A stretch of DNA of 64,000 nucleotides from Elephas maximus indicus. Lineage: Eukaryota > Chordata > Mammalia > Proboscidea > Elephantidae. This document shows, piece after piece, positions 1 to 10,672 of the stretch. Location of the stretch: positions 17,455,001 to 17,519,000 of the forward strand of contig NC_064842.1 in assembly GCF_024166365.1 (NCBI RefSeq), given 5' to 3'. The notes beneath the pieces were generated by a model that had not been told where the DNA came from, made no database searches, and saw only the letters and a list, made by a program, of their open reading frames with translations. Every line of letters begins with the position of its first letter. The first letter of the stretch is position 1. Both the position numbers and the translations under genes were made by a program.

Positions 1-422
1 TGGAGCAGCTCTCCGTGTTTATGCCGTACCTGCATCCAGTCCAAATCCCGGTGGGATGGTTCCCTGGCTGGGACGCTGCTCTTCCCGTTCCAAGACCAGT
101 CACTGCCTCCCAGGGACTTCTCCTACCGGCTGCGTCCCACGCCGCCAGCGGAACCGGCTGGTCCCCCTCCTGGGGTTAGTTCAGGGGGGTGGAGCAGCTC
201 TCTGTGCTTGTGCCATACCTGACTGGTACGCTGGCTCCAGACTCTGAAAACAATCGCTGCTTCCCCGTATTAGTTCGTTCTCCATCTCTAAATCTGTGTT
301 TGTTGTTCAGGGTTCGTAGATTGTTATGTATGTGATCGATTCACTTGTTTTTCCGTGTCTTTGTTGTAAGAGGGATCCGAGGTAGCGTCTGCCTAGTCCG
401 CCATCTTGGCTCCGCCTCCCCC
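1..422 (-). mobile_element. 5' end of an L1 LINE (5' UTR, rest outside window)
   Basis: Read on the minus strand, the element starts at 422 with GGGGGAGG, then GGAGCCAAGATGGCGGA, the classic opening of mammalian L1 5' UTRs including the CAAGATGGCG YY1-type site (complement of 399-409). It is GC-rich and CpG-rich and runs off the left edge, so the body and ORFs are not visible. The stretch at 1-31 is closely repeated at 190-220, an internal repeat with a 189-base offset. An intact 5' end implies a potentially full-length insertion rather than the usual 5'-truncated copy. Confidence 0.85.
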
Positions 423-660
423 AAGCATTTTCTTTTAAAATTGGCACTGATCTGGCTACAAAATAAAGGTAAAATCACTAAGTCCTTTTGGTCTTGCCTT
501 GGCATTGCCACAGCACTGACGGTAGTCATGGAAACCAGCAGAGGTGTCAAACCTTAGCTCTTACAGAGAGAAGAGAACCTGAAGTTCTTTGATGTGAGGT
601 TTTTGTTTTTTTAATACAAATTGTCTTGAACCTGGATGGGCCTCAAAGGGGCTCAAAAAT
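423..660. other. Short unclassified stretch
   Basis: AT-rich sequence between the L1 start and the RTE fragment. I recognise no repeat or exon in it. The bases next to 422 (aagcattttcttttaaaa) would be the L1 target-site copy, but the matching copy lies outside the window. Confidence 0.4.
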
Positions 661-1159
661 TTCCCTCTTTAAAATTTTAAAAAGGAAAGATGTCACTTTG
701 ATGACTAAGGTGTCCCTAACCCAAGCCATGGTATTTTCAATCACCTCATAAGCATCCAAAAGCTGGACAATGAAAAAGGAAGACCGAAGAAGAGTTGACG
801 CATTTGAATTATGGCACTGGCGAAAAATATTGAATATATCATGGACTACCAGAAGAACAAATAAATCTGTCCTGAAGGAAGTACAACCAGAATGCTCCCT
901 AGAAGTGAGTATGGTGGGCCCTCGTCTCACTTTGGGTACATTGTTGGGAGGACCAATCCCTGGAGAAGGACAACATGCTTGGTAAAGTAGAGGGTTAGAG
1001 AAAAAGAGGAAGAACCTCAGTGATGGATTGACCCAGTGGCTGAAACAATGGGCTCAAACATAGCAACAGTTGTGAGGATGGCGCAGGACCAGGTAAAGTG
1101 TAGTTCTGTTGTACATAGGATTGCTGTGAGTTGGAGCCAAAACCACAGCAACAACAAGA
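661..1159 (+). mobile_element. RTE-clade LINE, 3' fragment
   Basis: The translation of 770-985 resembles the C-terminal part of the better preserved RTE copy at 42.1-43.2 kb in this window (KKEDRRRVDAFELWHWRKIL against KKEDRRRVDAFELWCWRRIL). The nucleotide similarity continues to a short CAACAACAAG tail at about 1144-1158. Stops and small indels break the frame, so this is a dead 5'-truncated copy holding only the region downstream of the reverse transcriptase core. Confidence 0.85.
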
Positions 1160-1960
1160 CGTTTGGAAATGTTTGTTTCTCCTTTTTGGCTAAACAAAAT
1201 CTAATAATGGATAAAGAATTGGTTTTGGTTAAATCTATAAAATGTTACGTTAAGTTTCTTCAGGTGCCAGAGGCAGAAATCAAACTAACTCAGGTTAAAA
1301 AAAAAAAAAAAAGCAAACAAGCCCAAAACAAAACAAAGAAATTCATTAGCTTCTACAGAAGAATTGAAACTGGCCTGAAAATACTCAGGGACTCAAAGAT
1401 GGTATTAGGAGTCCCTCTGTTTTGTTATCTCTCATTTTGGTGTCCATCTGTGTGTATACCTCACACTCTAAGTCTCCTCCTTGGCAAGGGATGTGGCTCC
1501 TGGAGGTTATATTCTTTCTGTTTCCATTCAAGGGAGAGATAAGGGCTTTAGGATGAAAAATCCCAGGTGGGCTCCAATTGGCTCATCTTGGAACTGTTGC
1601 CTGCCCCTGGGCCAATTGCCACAAGAATAATGTGTGATGGGGGATGATTGGAGTGCTGAGGTGAGAAGGCTGAGCAGCCCCACCACAATCTCTAAGCGGA
1701 GGAGGGGAAGGCCTCCTCCCCACACACTCAAGTCCTCTGCCCCAAGCTGATCTCCTTCGTGGAAATTTGCTCTCAAATAGCCCAGACATCGGAAAGAATC
1801 TAAAAAACGAATTCTAAGGTGTGTATACAGATGGTAGCTAAATATGCTGTTCCTTCTAGGGCAGGATACCTGTATCAGCCTGGGACCCATCAAGAGAAAG
1901 AAACTCCACAGTAATTTGAACAAAGAAAGTTTAATATAAAGGATTATTGAGTATAACAGA
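1160..1960. other. Intergenic stretch, no gene seen
   Basis: Contains a pure A run at about 1298-1312. The sequence from about 1860 to 1960 appears to continue at 2309 after the SINE insertion. Open frames here are short and show no recognisable protein similarity. Confidence 0.4.
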
Positions 1961-2297
1961 ATAGGGCATTGGCAGTTCTGTAGTAAAATTCTTGCCTTCC
2001 ATGAGAGAGTCCTGGGTTCGATTTCCGGCCAACGCAGCTCATGCGCGAGCAACACCCATCTGTCACTGGAGGCTTGCATGCTGCTTGATGCTGAACAGAT
2101 TTAAGCAGAGCTTCCACCCTAAAACAAATTCGGGAGAAAGGCCTATTTTACTTCTGAAAACCAGCCAGTGAAAACTCTGTGGATCATAAGGGTCTGATTC
2201 ACAACGGATTTTAAGAATGATATGGAACAGGGCAGCTTCTCCTTCCATTGTGCATTGGGTCGCCGTGAGTCGGAGGCTTACTTGACGGCAGCTAACA
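1961..2297 (+). mobile_element. tRNA-headed SINE (variant afrotherian type)
   Basis: A polymerase III B-box-like sequence ggttcgatttcc lies at 2015-2026, with an A-box-like tggcagttctg about 45 bases upstream. The end of the unit (gtcgccgtgagtcggagg, then a gacggcag motif) resembles the tail shared by AfroSINEs and RTE elements. It is flanked by near-identical direct repeats, gagtataacag at 1949-1959 and tgtgtaacag at 2299-2308, consistent with a target-site duplication. The middle differs from the common AfroSINE, so it is a separate subfamily or a composite. Confidence 0.65.
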
Positions 2298-2308
2298 TGT
2301 GTAACAGG

Positions 2309-2997
2309 ATTACGGTGAAGAGGGACTGGCTAAGAAGCAATAAAGAGAACTTTAATGAATATAGAAATAGCAGATACAAGGACCAGCCATTACCCTAGAG
2401 CTGAGAGAATACCCAAGGAAAAGCCTCTCCATCACCCTGAGATCCAGACCTGAGGCAGCACAGCCGTGACTCACTAAATGGGAAAGAAGTCGCTGCAGTG
2501 CCACGAGATGGAACTTGCTGGAAATCTGCCCTATGGGGTGCTGGGGACAGCTATTTACAGATAGATATCTCAATTGCTAAGGGCACTGTGCTATAAAACT
2601 GTGTGGGAGTGATTCCTTGTTGGAACAGGGGAGCTGCTGGCTGCCAGGCACTGCAGGGGTGGGGAGCTGGAGAAGCTGTGAGTGCTGGGGAGCTGGTGCT
2701 GGAGCAAGCTGCAAACTGCAGGCACCCGCCTGGAGAGCACCCTGGAACCAGGAAGCAAAAAAGCTTCTTTTCTTCCTGCAATGTCTCTCCTTCACACTCA
2801 CTGACAAAATTTCAGTGCCAGCTAGCACAGAAAAGAAAATATTTAAAGGATCCAGATTCATTTTCACAGAGTAGTCCAAAATATTCAATTTGGAGCTGAG
2901 AGTCAATAGATCCTTAAGTGGCAGGACACCTGAGATAATGACTCTGTGTTGGTGAAATGTCCTAGTTTAGAAGCCATTAAGCAATCAATAGGTATAT
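2309..2997. other. Intergenic stretch, no gene seen
   Basis: The first part probably belongs to the old sequence interrupted by the SINE. The part from 2600 to 2760 is GC-rich and has overlapping short open frames on both strands, none recognisable. Confidence 0.35.
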
Positions 2998-3208
2998 GCT
3001 GTTGTCGTTGTGTGCCGTCCAGTCGATTCCAATTCCTACCGACTCTACAGGACCAAGTAGAACTGGCCCATAGGATTTCCAAGGCTGTAATTTTTAAGAG
3101 AGCAGGCTGCCAGCTCTTTTCTCCTGTGGAGTGGCTAGTGGGTTCCAACCGCCCACCTTTTGGTTAGCGGTGGAGCACTTAACCACTGTACTACCAGTGT
3201 TCCTTAAT
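2998..3208 (-). mobile_element. AfroSINE, long form
   Basis: On the minus strand it reads from a head ending in gtggttaag, through gctaaccaaaaggt, the internal segment with ggcagcctgctctc, then ggaaatcctatgggccagtt, to the tail at about 3000 (ttgtcgttgtg on the plus strand). It keeps the roughly 45-base internal segment that is missing from the short form. Confidence 0.88.
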
Positions 3209-3225
3209 AGATATTTACCTAGCAC

Positions 3226-3385
3226 CTATTGTGGCGTGGCGGTTAAGAGTTTGGATGCTAACCAAAAGGTTGGCAGTTGGAATCCACCAGCCTCTCCTTG
3301 GAAATCCTATGGAGCAGTTCTACTCTGTCCTATAGGGTTGCTATGAGTCAGAATCGACTCCATGGCAACGGATTTTTTTTTTTGG
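3226..3385 (+). mobile_element. AfroSINE, short form
   Basis: Order of parts: ggcggttaagag, gctaaccaaaaggttgg, tccttggaaatcctatgg, gttgctatgagtcagaatcg, actccatggcaacgg, then a T run. The internal segment between ctcc and ttgg is absent. It lies about 20 bases from the inverted long copy just upstream. Confidence 0.9.
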
Positions 3386-3559
3386 TATTATGTCCTGCAT
3401 TTAGATTTGAATCAAAAGGAAAGAAGGGGCTACAGGTTACTTTTGAGCAGTTGTGTGATATGATGAATACAGTCCTACCACATGAAAACTCGTTTTAGAC
3501 CTTCAAAACCATTGTGTAGGAAAATGTGCTTCCTGCCTAGTAATTAAAGAAATGAAATT

Positions 3560-4172
3560 TAAAATGACTTCAGTGCATCATGTTCACCCATTGGCAACAA
3601 TGAATAAGATGATGAAACCCGGTGCTGGTCAAGTGTCAGGGAAATAGACACGTGCAAACATGGCCGGTGTCTCTCATTTATTGCTTGGGTTTAATCCTTC
3701 TCAGGGGAAAATAATGAAACAAGAGCCTTAAAAAAACCCCACAAAATCACAGTCCTTTACTCAGTAAAACAACACCTCTTAATATAATACATACCAAGGA
3801 AATAAGTCAAAATAAAGATCTATCTGTATAAGAATATTTACGGTAGCATTATTACAGAGAAAAAAGCAGAAAACCCAGTGTCCAATGATTGGAGGACGGT
3901 TATACAAGGGAAGGTATGTTAACATGACAAAATACTAACCCCTCTCCATTTAAAATTATAAATGTGACCACTATGTGGGAACATAGAAACATGAATATAA
4001 AATGAGGCAAAATGAAGAAAATAGTAGAAAAATGTTTATATACCTTAATTACATATGGAGAGAAACTTTATATATAAGATGAAATGAATATACTTAAACC
4101 CACTGAATTGTATACTTTAAAATGGTGAATTTAATGGTATGTGAATTATATGTCAATTAAAAAAAAAAAAGA
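3560..4172 (+). mobile_element. Old L1 3' end
   Basis: The end matches the conserved 3' UTR of ancient mammalian L1s: ctgaattgtatactttaaaa, then a gtgaattatatgtcaatt stretch and an A run at about 4160-4171. The upstream part, containing gaatatttacggtagcatta, has the composition of an L1 3' region but is strongly diverged. Confidence 0.7.
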
Positions 4173-4996
4173 CTAAATGAGACCACAGAGATACGTAGAA
4201 CATTTCTGCGGTAAGGTAAGGAGATACTTCTGCCTATGTTTTCCTCCAAAGTTGTTTAAATGGAATTATTTTAAGTTAAAAAAAAAAATAGTTTGATTCC
4301 TCAGTATCTGCCCCACTTCTTGTAGTAGGCCAAAGGCGTTCTTCTCACCACACAGCCCTCAACCAGGTCACTCTCTGAGCTTATAAAGGGTCTTTTACTC
4401 CCACAGATGAGAAGTCAGGCTGCAAACACTGAGCCCAGAACCCAGCTGGTGAGAAGCCCACTCCCTGAGCCTGACTCAGGCACTCAGGTGGGCAGTGGCT
4501 CTAAGGGTCTATTTCATTCACTGGTCTGTCCATTGGGCAGAGCTACAGTCACTGCCCTGAGAGAACGCAGCAGTCTGAGCTCCTAACCCACTCAGAGGTC
4601 AATCCCTTGTGGGGCGAAGAGGAGGCAAGTATGTTTACATAGACTTCTTCTGAGCCGTGGTCTAGAAACTGGAACACTTTCTGCCGGATTGTCCCGTTCC
4701 CCAGAAGAGCTCCAGGGTTCATATCTGCACAATCTGAAGCCTTGCAAGCCCCATATCTGCAATGCCCTGCTTCCCTGCTGGGGACGACATGAGGAGAGAT
4801 GAGACGGAAAACATGAAGAGCTGTGAACTTCCCTGAGAAAAGCGCTCCCACAAGTTCAGTATTTACAGACAACATCATTCCTCTTATTTCAGGCCCCCAG
4901 GCAATGGTGACTTACTTGGAAGACCCGCAGAGGCCACTGCATGCGTGAGGCTGTTCCGGCCAACTGAACTACCCTAGTCACTCTTTTAGATCCTTG
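4173..4996. other. Intergenic stretch, no gene seen
   Basis: Mostly unique sequence. A minus-strand open frame of 109 codons at 4549-4878 has no recognisable similarity or domain pattern and is probably chance. Confidence 0.4.
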
Positions 4997-5150
4997 GGCC
5001 CATTAATAAGGTGACTGTATGTTCCTGTTTGCCAGGGATAATCCCTGTTTACACCTACTGTCCTGGTATAATTATAATAGCATCCCTATTCACGCTCAAA
5101 AGCATCCTAATTTGTATGATAAATAATATGCTTGTCATCCTACCCATTAG
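4997..5150. mobile_element. Small palindromic DNA-transposon relic (MER type)
   Basis: The sequence runs from ggtgactgtatgttcctgtt to aatatgcttgtcatcctacc. It has the composition and partly inverted ends of an old non-autonomous DNA transposon that I recall from many mammals but cannot name with certainty. Confidence 0.45.
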
Positions 5151-6959
5151 TCATATTGGTGTTTCAAGTTAAGTCTGCTATCTAGTGGTTAGGAAGGCTC
5201 ATTACATGTATCCTGGCACCAGACAACCCTGGAGGGGTCCTCCGGGGACCCCAAGCTTCGAGGGGTAACATTTGAGGTTGCCAGCAGGGGTATATGGAAC
5301 AAGACGGGGAAGGGAGGTGGTGCCTTGGAAAATGGAGCTAGTTCCCAGGAAAGGTCTCTACTTTAGAGTCCCTCAGCCCTCAGGGGGAGGTCATGACTAT
5401 TAATAACATCCTATCAGAGAACACACTACAAAGGTGAAACAGCCAGGTTCCCAGCCCTCAAGAAACTTCTAATTTTGTCAAGGAGACGCAGAAAAACAAA
5501 CAACAGTACGAGATAGTGTGTGCCAAGTTCATGCAGTCAGATATTTGCTGAATCATTTAGGCATTGAACTAATGTGTACTGAGATATCCCTGGTTAGGTG
5601 CTGGGGGTATGCAGTGCAGGGCTAAGTGGGACCGGTGGTAGGTGCTACATACCAGAGTCGAGGTGGGCTCACTGGGTCAAATTCCAAGAATGCCTTGAAA
5701 AGCTCTCACCAAACCCACTTCCTTTATTTTCACATGAGGGTAAATAATACTCACCCCAATTTTCTGACCCAGGTGCTAGAGATGAATGAATCCTTGTTGG
5801 CTTGCACTGGAAGAGGTGGTTATGGTTTGGGAGAGGGAAGATATAACAGAGGTAGGGCAGAACACTTGTTTCTATTCTAGAAACCAAAGAAAGCCTAGAT
5901 TATAAACTCCTCAAGGAGACTCTGTTTTACAGATCTCTGAGTATCTCGTTCTGGGTACCTAGTAATAATATTTGAGTGGATGAATAAATAAAAGAATACA
6001 CCCACAACCCCAAAGTTTTAAGTGAATAATCCTCATGCCAACTGTGAAACTGAGGAATCAGGAGCCAGGAAGGGAGTCCTGGACTAGCTGCTAAGACATT
6101 CTGATGTATCTCCTGGGCATTTGCTCCTTCCAGGGAGGAGCCGCAGCCATGCAGGGCAAAGCTGGAAAGTGGTGGCTGCTGTGATTTTGAGGCCAAGGAC
6201 ACATTTCATTCCAACTCTGAATTCCTGGCACAGGAAGCAAACGCTCTTTCTGTGATGAGCTAGACAGAGCAGAGTCCCTCTCTTGAGACGCCTAGCTTCA
6301 GCAGAAGGCAGAACTTAATGACAGGTGACACCTTATGAATAAAAAGGTGATTTACTGTAAGTGGTCTAGATAGAAATTATAATGAGACTTTGCCTAACTT
6401 AAGACTTGAATGAGAGCTCCCTGGATTAGATTCCAAGACCACAGGATACCCCTTGGGGAGAGAGGGGAAGATGACCTTTCTCCAGTGGGCAGACTCAGGT
6501 CGTAAATTTGCAAACTGGGTCTGCAAATTTCTTAGGAGTTGCTGTGTGAGGGCTTCTTGGTGATCCTCTGAGCCACCTCTCACAAATTCCCTACATTCTA
6601 CCTAGTTCTCTTCCCTGCCAGTGACGTGTCAGTCTCTACTGGGGTGAGAAGGTGTAGGCCACTCAAAATGACCTCAGGCATCTGCTGACCTTTTCCCTCT
6701 GTCCTCTCACCCTCATCTCTGAGGAAGGGCCTCTCTTCTCTGCCTAGGTCGATGCTTTCCCCTGGATCCTTGGTCTCTTTCCCTCCCTCCTCTTTTGGGG
6801 AGCTCCTTCCTTCAATCATTTCCCACCCCCTGGTCTTCAATCCCTCCTCCCCACACACCATCCTTCTTCCTACAAATAGGCTCTTCTCAAATCCCCCTTA
6901 TTTCCCTCAACCCTGCCACTCCCTTCAGTTACCATCCTATCTTTCTTTTCAACCACAAA
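5151..6959. other. Intergenic stretch, no gene seen
   Basis: No exon or named repeat recognised. 6690-6960 is pyrimidine-rich on the plus strand (many ccctcc and ctcttc runs), which creates unbroken but low-complexity frames. Confidence 0.4.
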
Positions 6960-7254
6960 CTTCATTTTCTTTGTTTAACAAGTATTACTTGTTTATTGGA
7001 GAAATCTGGAAAATACAAAAAGGTATAAAAAGGAAAAAGAATTACGTATTATTCTACTACCCTGAGATAACCACTTTTAACTGCATTCTTAACAGTCATT
7101 TTAATGCCTAAACTCGTGTGTATATATGTCTTTGTAAAATGGAGGCATATTGCATATTTTATAATATAATTTACCATTGAATGTATCATGGGCATTTTGT
7201 CATGCAATTCTTTCCCAAAGTGTATATATATATATGTTCATATATATGCATTTT
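6960..7254. repeat. Probable ancient interspersed repeat, family uncertain
   Basis: The stretch with aaatctggaaaatacaaaaa, ctaccctgagataaccactt and cattttgtcatgcaattc resembles an old LINE 3' region common in mammals. I cannot assign the family or strand with confidence. It ends in a short TA run next to the AfroSINE. Confidence 0.35.
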
Positions 7255-7457
7255 TAACAACAACAACAACAAAACATTGCCGTGGAATCGATTCCAACTT
7301 ACAGTGACCCTATAGAACAGAGTAGCATTGCACCATAGGGTTTCCAAAGTTGTAAATCTTTACTGAAGCAGACTGACACATCTTTTCCTACTGAGCAGCT
7401 GTTGGGTTTGAACCACTGACCTTTTGGTTAGCAACCAAGCACTTTAACCACTTTGAT
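7255..7457 (-). mobile_element. AfroSINE, long form
   Basis: Plus-strand reading: a caacaacaacaac tail remnant at 7260-7270, then atcgattccaacttacagtg, ccatagggtttccaaa, gaagcagactgacacatc, ccttttggttagcaacc and ttaaccactt. That is a complete minus-strand copy. Confidence 0.88.
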
Positions 7458-7569
7458 TTCATACTTATTCAAGTTGGCTTTGGAAGATGCTAATGGTGGT
7501 TATACAGGATGAAAGGCAAAAGCTTCCCCAAGCCACCACATAGTGATTTCAGCCAATAAGGTAAGTTTT

Positions 7570-7681
7570 ATTATCTATCCCCTCTTCACAAATGAGGGAA
7601 TTGAAGCTTAGAGAGGTTGAGTAACTAGTCCAAGTCACACAGCTAGCACAGGATGGAGCTGGGCCTTGAGCCTGAGTCATT
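7570..7681 (-). repeat. MIR SINE fragment
   Basis: Contains the reverse complement of the MIR core: tcacaaatgagggaattgaa, gagaggttgagtaact, gtcacacagctagcacagg. MIR is an ancient mammal-wide tRNA-derived SINE. Confidence 0.85.
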
Positions 7682-7683
7682 AT

Positions 7684-7896
7684 GATGACAATCAACCAGT
7701 TGCCACTGAGTCAATTTTGACTCATGGAGACTCCAGGTGTTTCAGAGAGAACTAGGCTCCATAGGGTTTTCAGTGATTGCAATCTTTCAGAAGTAGATCA
7801 CCAGGCCTTTCTTCTGAGGTGCCTCTGGGTGAATTCGAACTGCTAGCCTTTGGTTAGTAACCCAGTGCTTAGCCATTTGCGCTACCCAGGGACTTC
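7684..7896 (-). mobile_element. AfroSINE, diverged variant
   Basis: Shows gttgccactgagtcaatttt, ccatagggttttcagtgatt, the variant segment caccaggcctttcttctgag, tgcctctgggtgaattcgaa and cctttggttagtaac. The gaggtgcctctgggtg segment marks a subfamily also found at 10.54, 14.23 and 30.56 kb. Confidence 0.82.
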
Positions 7897-8228
7897 TGTA
7901 AAGACAGAGCCCCTGTTTTATGGCATCATCATTACTGGAGTACAGCTCATATGTCTTTTGGGGTGGAATTTTGTTTTTTTACAATGTTATATCTTTCCTA
8001 AAACAATTTGCAAATGTTTTCCATGTAACTGGTACCCAATGAATATTGTTTGAGTGGATGAGTAAAAGAATATTGAGTGACTAAAAGGAGTAAAGCCATC
8101 ACAGTAGCCTTTTTTTTCCCCCCTGTACTCAGACACCATTTTTCAGATAATCCGGTTATCCTATTATTTCTGGAAATCCACTTTGTCCCCGGGATATGGA
8201 GTCTGCATTTGTGTGTGAACATGTTGTT
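7897..8228. other. Intergenic stretch, no gene seen
   Basis: Unique-looking AT-rich sequence with a T/C run near 8110-8123. No exon or named repeat recognised. Confidence 0.35.
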
Positions 8229-8381
8229 AGGTGCCAACGAATCAGATCCAACTCATAGTAACCCTATAGGACAGAGTGGAACGGCCCCATAGGGTTTCCA
8301 AAGAAGCAGCTGGTGGATTTGAACTGCCGACCATTTGGTTAGCAGCTGAGCTTTTAGCTACTATGCCACCAGGGCTTCAAG
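8229..8381 (-). mobile_element. AfroSINE, short form
   Basis: Plus-strand reading: ggtgccaacgaatcagatcc, agtaaccctataggacagag, ccatagggtttccaaag, then directly gcagctggtggatttgaact and ccatttggttagcagctgag. Its head end abuts the TA microsatellite. Confidence 0.88.
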
Positions 8382-8385
8382 GGTG

Positions 8386-8388
<3 letters not shown>

Positions 8389-8457
<69 letters not shown>
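8389..8457. repeat. (AT)n microsatellite
   Basis: An uninterrupted alternating AT tract of about 69 bases, roughly 34 units. It begins a few bases beyond the head of the minus-strand AfroSINE. Pure tracts this long usually vary in length between individuals. Confidence 0.97.
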
Positions 8458-8458
<1 letters not shown>

Positions 8459-8934
8459 GTGTGCTCTTGTTATTTCTGGCCATTGTTAAGGTCACCTAAA
8501 TGAAGCAAAGTGAATATAATGATATCTATGGCTTCTGAAATTAGGAAGGTAGCAATATTTTAAAAGGCTACTAAGTGGCTACTTATTTAGCAGTAAAAGT
8601 TCTGTATCTTCTCCTCTAAATATAACCGTAGCCAATCCTGTCTTATCTGGCTAAATATTGATTTCACCTGAAATAACACCTTGGCCTGTTACGTTATATA
8701 ACACCAGGCAGGATGTATGCCATAGGATGTATATGCCTGGGACATAATAAACCTTGGTATATTAAGGTCTTGATGTAGGAGGGGACCCTGAAGGACATCC
8801 AGTCCATCCATCCTTAGGATTCTTGATTCCACAGCTTCATCTATTCCTCGTCTTTTTAATAGTTTTTCTTTGAACATCTCCTCTGGAAAACATCTTCTTA
8901 CCTTCAGATGATGCCAATTTCACACTCAGGAAGC
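8458..8934. other. Intergenic stretch, no gene seen
   Basis: No named repeat or exon recognised. A 62-codon minus-strand open frame at 8689-8877 has no recognisable similarity. Confidence 0.35.
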
Positions 8935-9470
8935 TTTTTTTAAATTGTTGCTGAGAACATACCCAGGAAAACATACACCAGCTCAACGATTTCTACATGT
9001 ACGATTCAGTGACGTTGATTACATTCCCCAAGCCACGCAACCATTCCCGACCTCCTTTTCCAAGGTGTTTCTCCCTCTGTAACATAAACTCACTGCCCCC
9101 TAAGTTTATTATCTGACCTTTCAATTTGGTGTTGTCAATTTGATCCCAGGTAGATTGTTCTCCGAAAGAACACAAAGCTCAAGGCAAACATTCTTTACTA
9201 ATTAAGCTAAACCTATTGTTTGGTTTAAAGAAGATATCAATGGTTTACGATTTAAAGGTTACCTCAGGGCAAAAATTTCAGGGTTTCATCCAGCTTCAAT
9301 GGCTCAGAAAGACTGAATTTTATGAGAATTTTTAAGACCGTTCTGCATTTCCCCCCTTTTTGATCAGGATTCTTCTACAGAATCTTTGATCAAAACATTC
9401 AGTAGTGGTAGCCAGGCATCATCCAGTTCTGGTCTCATGGTAAGGGAGACAGTTGTTCCTGGAGACAATT
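8935..9470 (-). mobile_element. Old afrotherian L1 3' UTR
   Basis: The first part (ttctacatgtacgattcagt) recurs at about 62.13 kb. The last part (aacattcagtagtggtagcc, aggcatcatccagttctgg) corresponds to the L1 3' UTR modules at 20.99-21.04 and 21.9 kb. Orientation is inferred from those copies. Confidence 0.6.
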
Positions 9471-10537
9471 AGCCACACATTCCTTTTCCTCCTCCTATTC
9501 CTGACTCTCCCACTTCTCTGTTGCTCTAGGTGAATAGGAATTAATTGCTGTAACTTGCAAACTTTAGGCAGCTTTGACTAATAGAACATTTTGCAGATTG
9601 AACAAAATCTTTGTCCAGATTCCAAAGGCAGTTCTGCAAGTGTGATGTAACTAACACAGAGCAGAGAACTGGCACAATTTCTTCGAAGACTGAGTTCCCT
9701 GGAAGTGGACTCTGAGATGGAGTTTTGCATGCAGAATACATATAAAGGAAGGCCCTTGATGTCAACACCTGTGGTAGAGGGGACAGAAGCAGGTGAGGGC
9801 ATAAGGAGAAACCGAGTTGCAGTACAGGCCCGAGGACAGCCTGAGCTAACTCAAAGGAATCTTTGGAGCTAGAATTGTTCTTCAGAATTGTGCAGATTTG
9901 GGCTGAGATGGCCAGGTCTTCATACCCCAGAACTGGTCTGACACGGATATGGGCCGCTCTCGGTGGGGATGTGATCTTGGAGAGGCAGCTCTCTGAAGCT
10001 GAGGCCATTCCTGAAGCCTATAACCAGCGTGTAGAGGAGCAGGCTCTCAGGCAAAGCCTGGCCTCGGGGATCTCTCCTTTTGGGGAAAACAATTTGAGCC
10101 TGTCATGGTGCTTATTTATGAAACAATCTCACAGAACTATCTTGAGCAACAATCTCTGGGAATCGTTAAAGCCAATGTGTGTAGCTGGAACCAGGCCACC
10201 CAATAATCTCACCACAGAAGAATGCTAACAGCAGCCCCAGTGAAAGCGACCAGTTCTTTGAAGGGGGTCCTGGGCGCCACATCTCTGTGTTCACCACACA
10301 GTCCTCGTTTTATAAATTACATTTTTATTAATGCAGCTAAGTCATGGCATTAGTTTATGGAGTCACACATATCACTACTGGCTTATGATGAACTGACTAT
10401 CTACTAAACCCCTTAATTCTTTTTCACATTAGCAGAAACTTCTCCCAAGGTTTCCAGGCAAGAAGGTGCCTAGGCTCTGCCGGGACAGAGGTCCTGGAAG
10501 TCAAAGCCAGCTGTAAGACCTATTTTCTTTGAATGTT
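9471..10537. other. Intergenic stretch, no gene seen
   Basis: Open frames on both strands overlap between 9541 and 10228 (155 codons minus, 121 codons plus), but neither resembles a known protein, and exon signals are not evident. It may hold an LTR or other old repeat that I cannot name. Confidence 0.35.
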
Positions 10538-10672
10538 GTTAGTTGCCAGTTGAGTGATTCTAACTCATGGCAACCCCAGGCCTGTCTTCCAAGGTGCCTC
10601 TGGGTGGGTTTGACCCAAGCTTTCAGCTATTAGTCTAGCGCTTAATGGTTTAAGCCACCCAGGGACACACTT
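10538..10672 (-). mobile_element. AfroSINE, diverged and internally shortened variant
   Basis: Shows gttgttagttgccagttgag, ctcatggcaaccccaggcct, caaggtgcctctgggtgggt and ttaagccacccaggg. It belongs to the gaggtgcctctgggtg subfamily and lacks most of the middle. Confidence 0.75.

Noticed and set aside
1036-1542. 168-codon plus-strand open frame
   Set aside because: Its first part is RTE 3' sequence and the rest includes a poly-lysine run from an A tract. No protein similarity recognised.
1528-2079. 183-codon minus-strand open frame
   Set aside because: Runs through unrelated intergenic sequence and the head of a SINE. No start context or similarity.
8276-8503. Open frame with a long Tyr-Ile repeat
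   Set aside because: Translation of the AT microsatellite and an antisense AfroSINE.
9541-10228. Overlapping open frames on both strands (155 and 121 codons)
   Set aside because: Neither resembles a known protein, and they overlap each other. An old LTR or chance is more likely than a gene.
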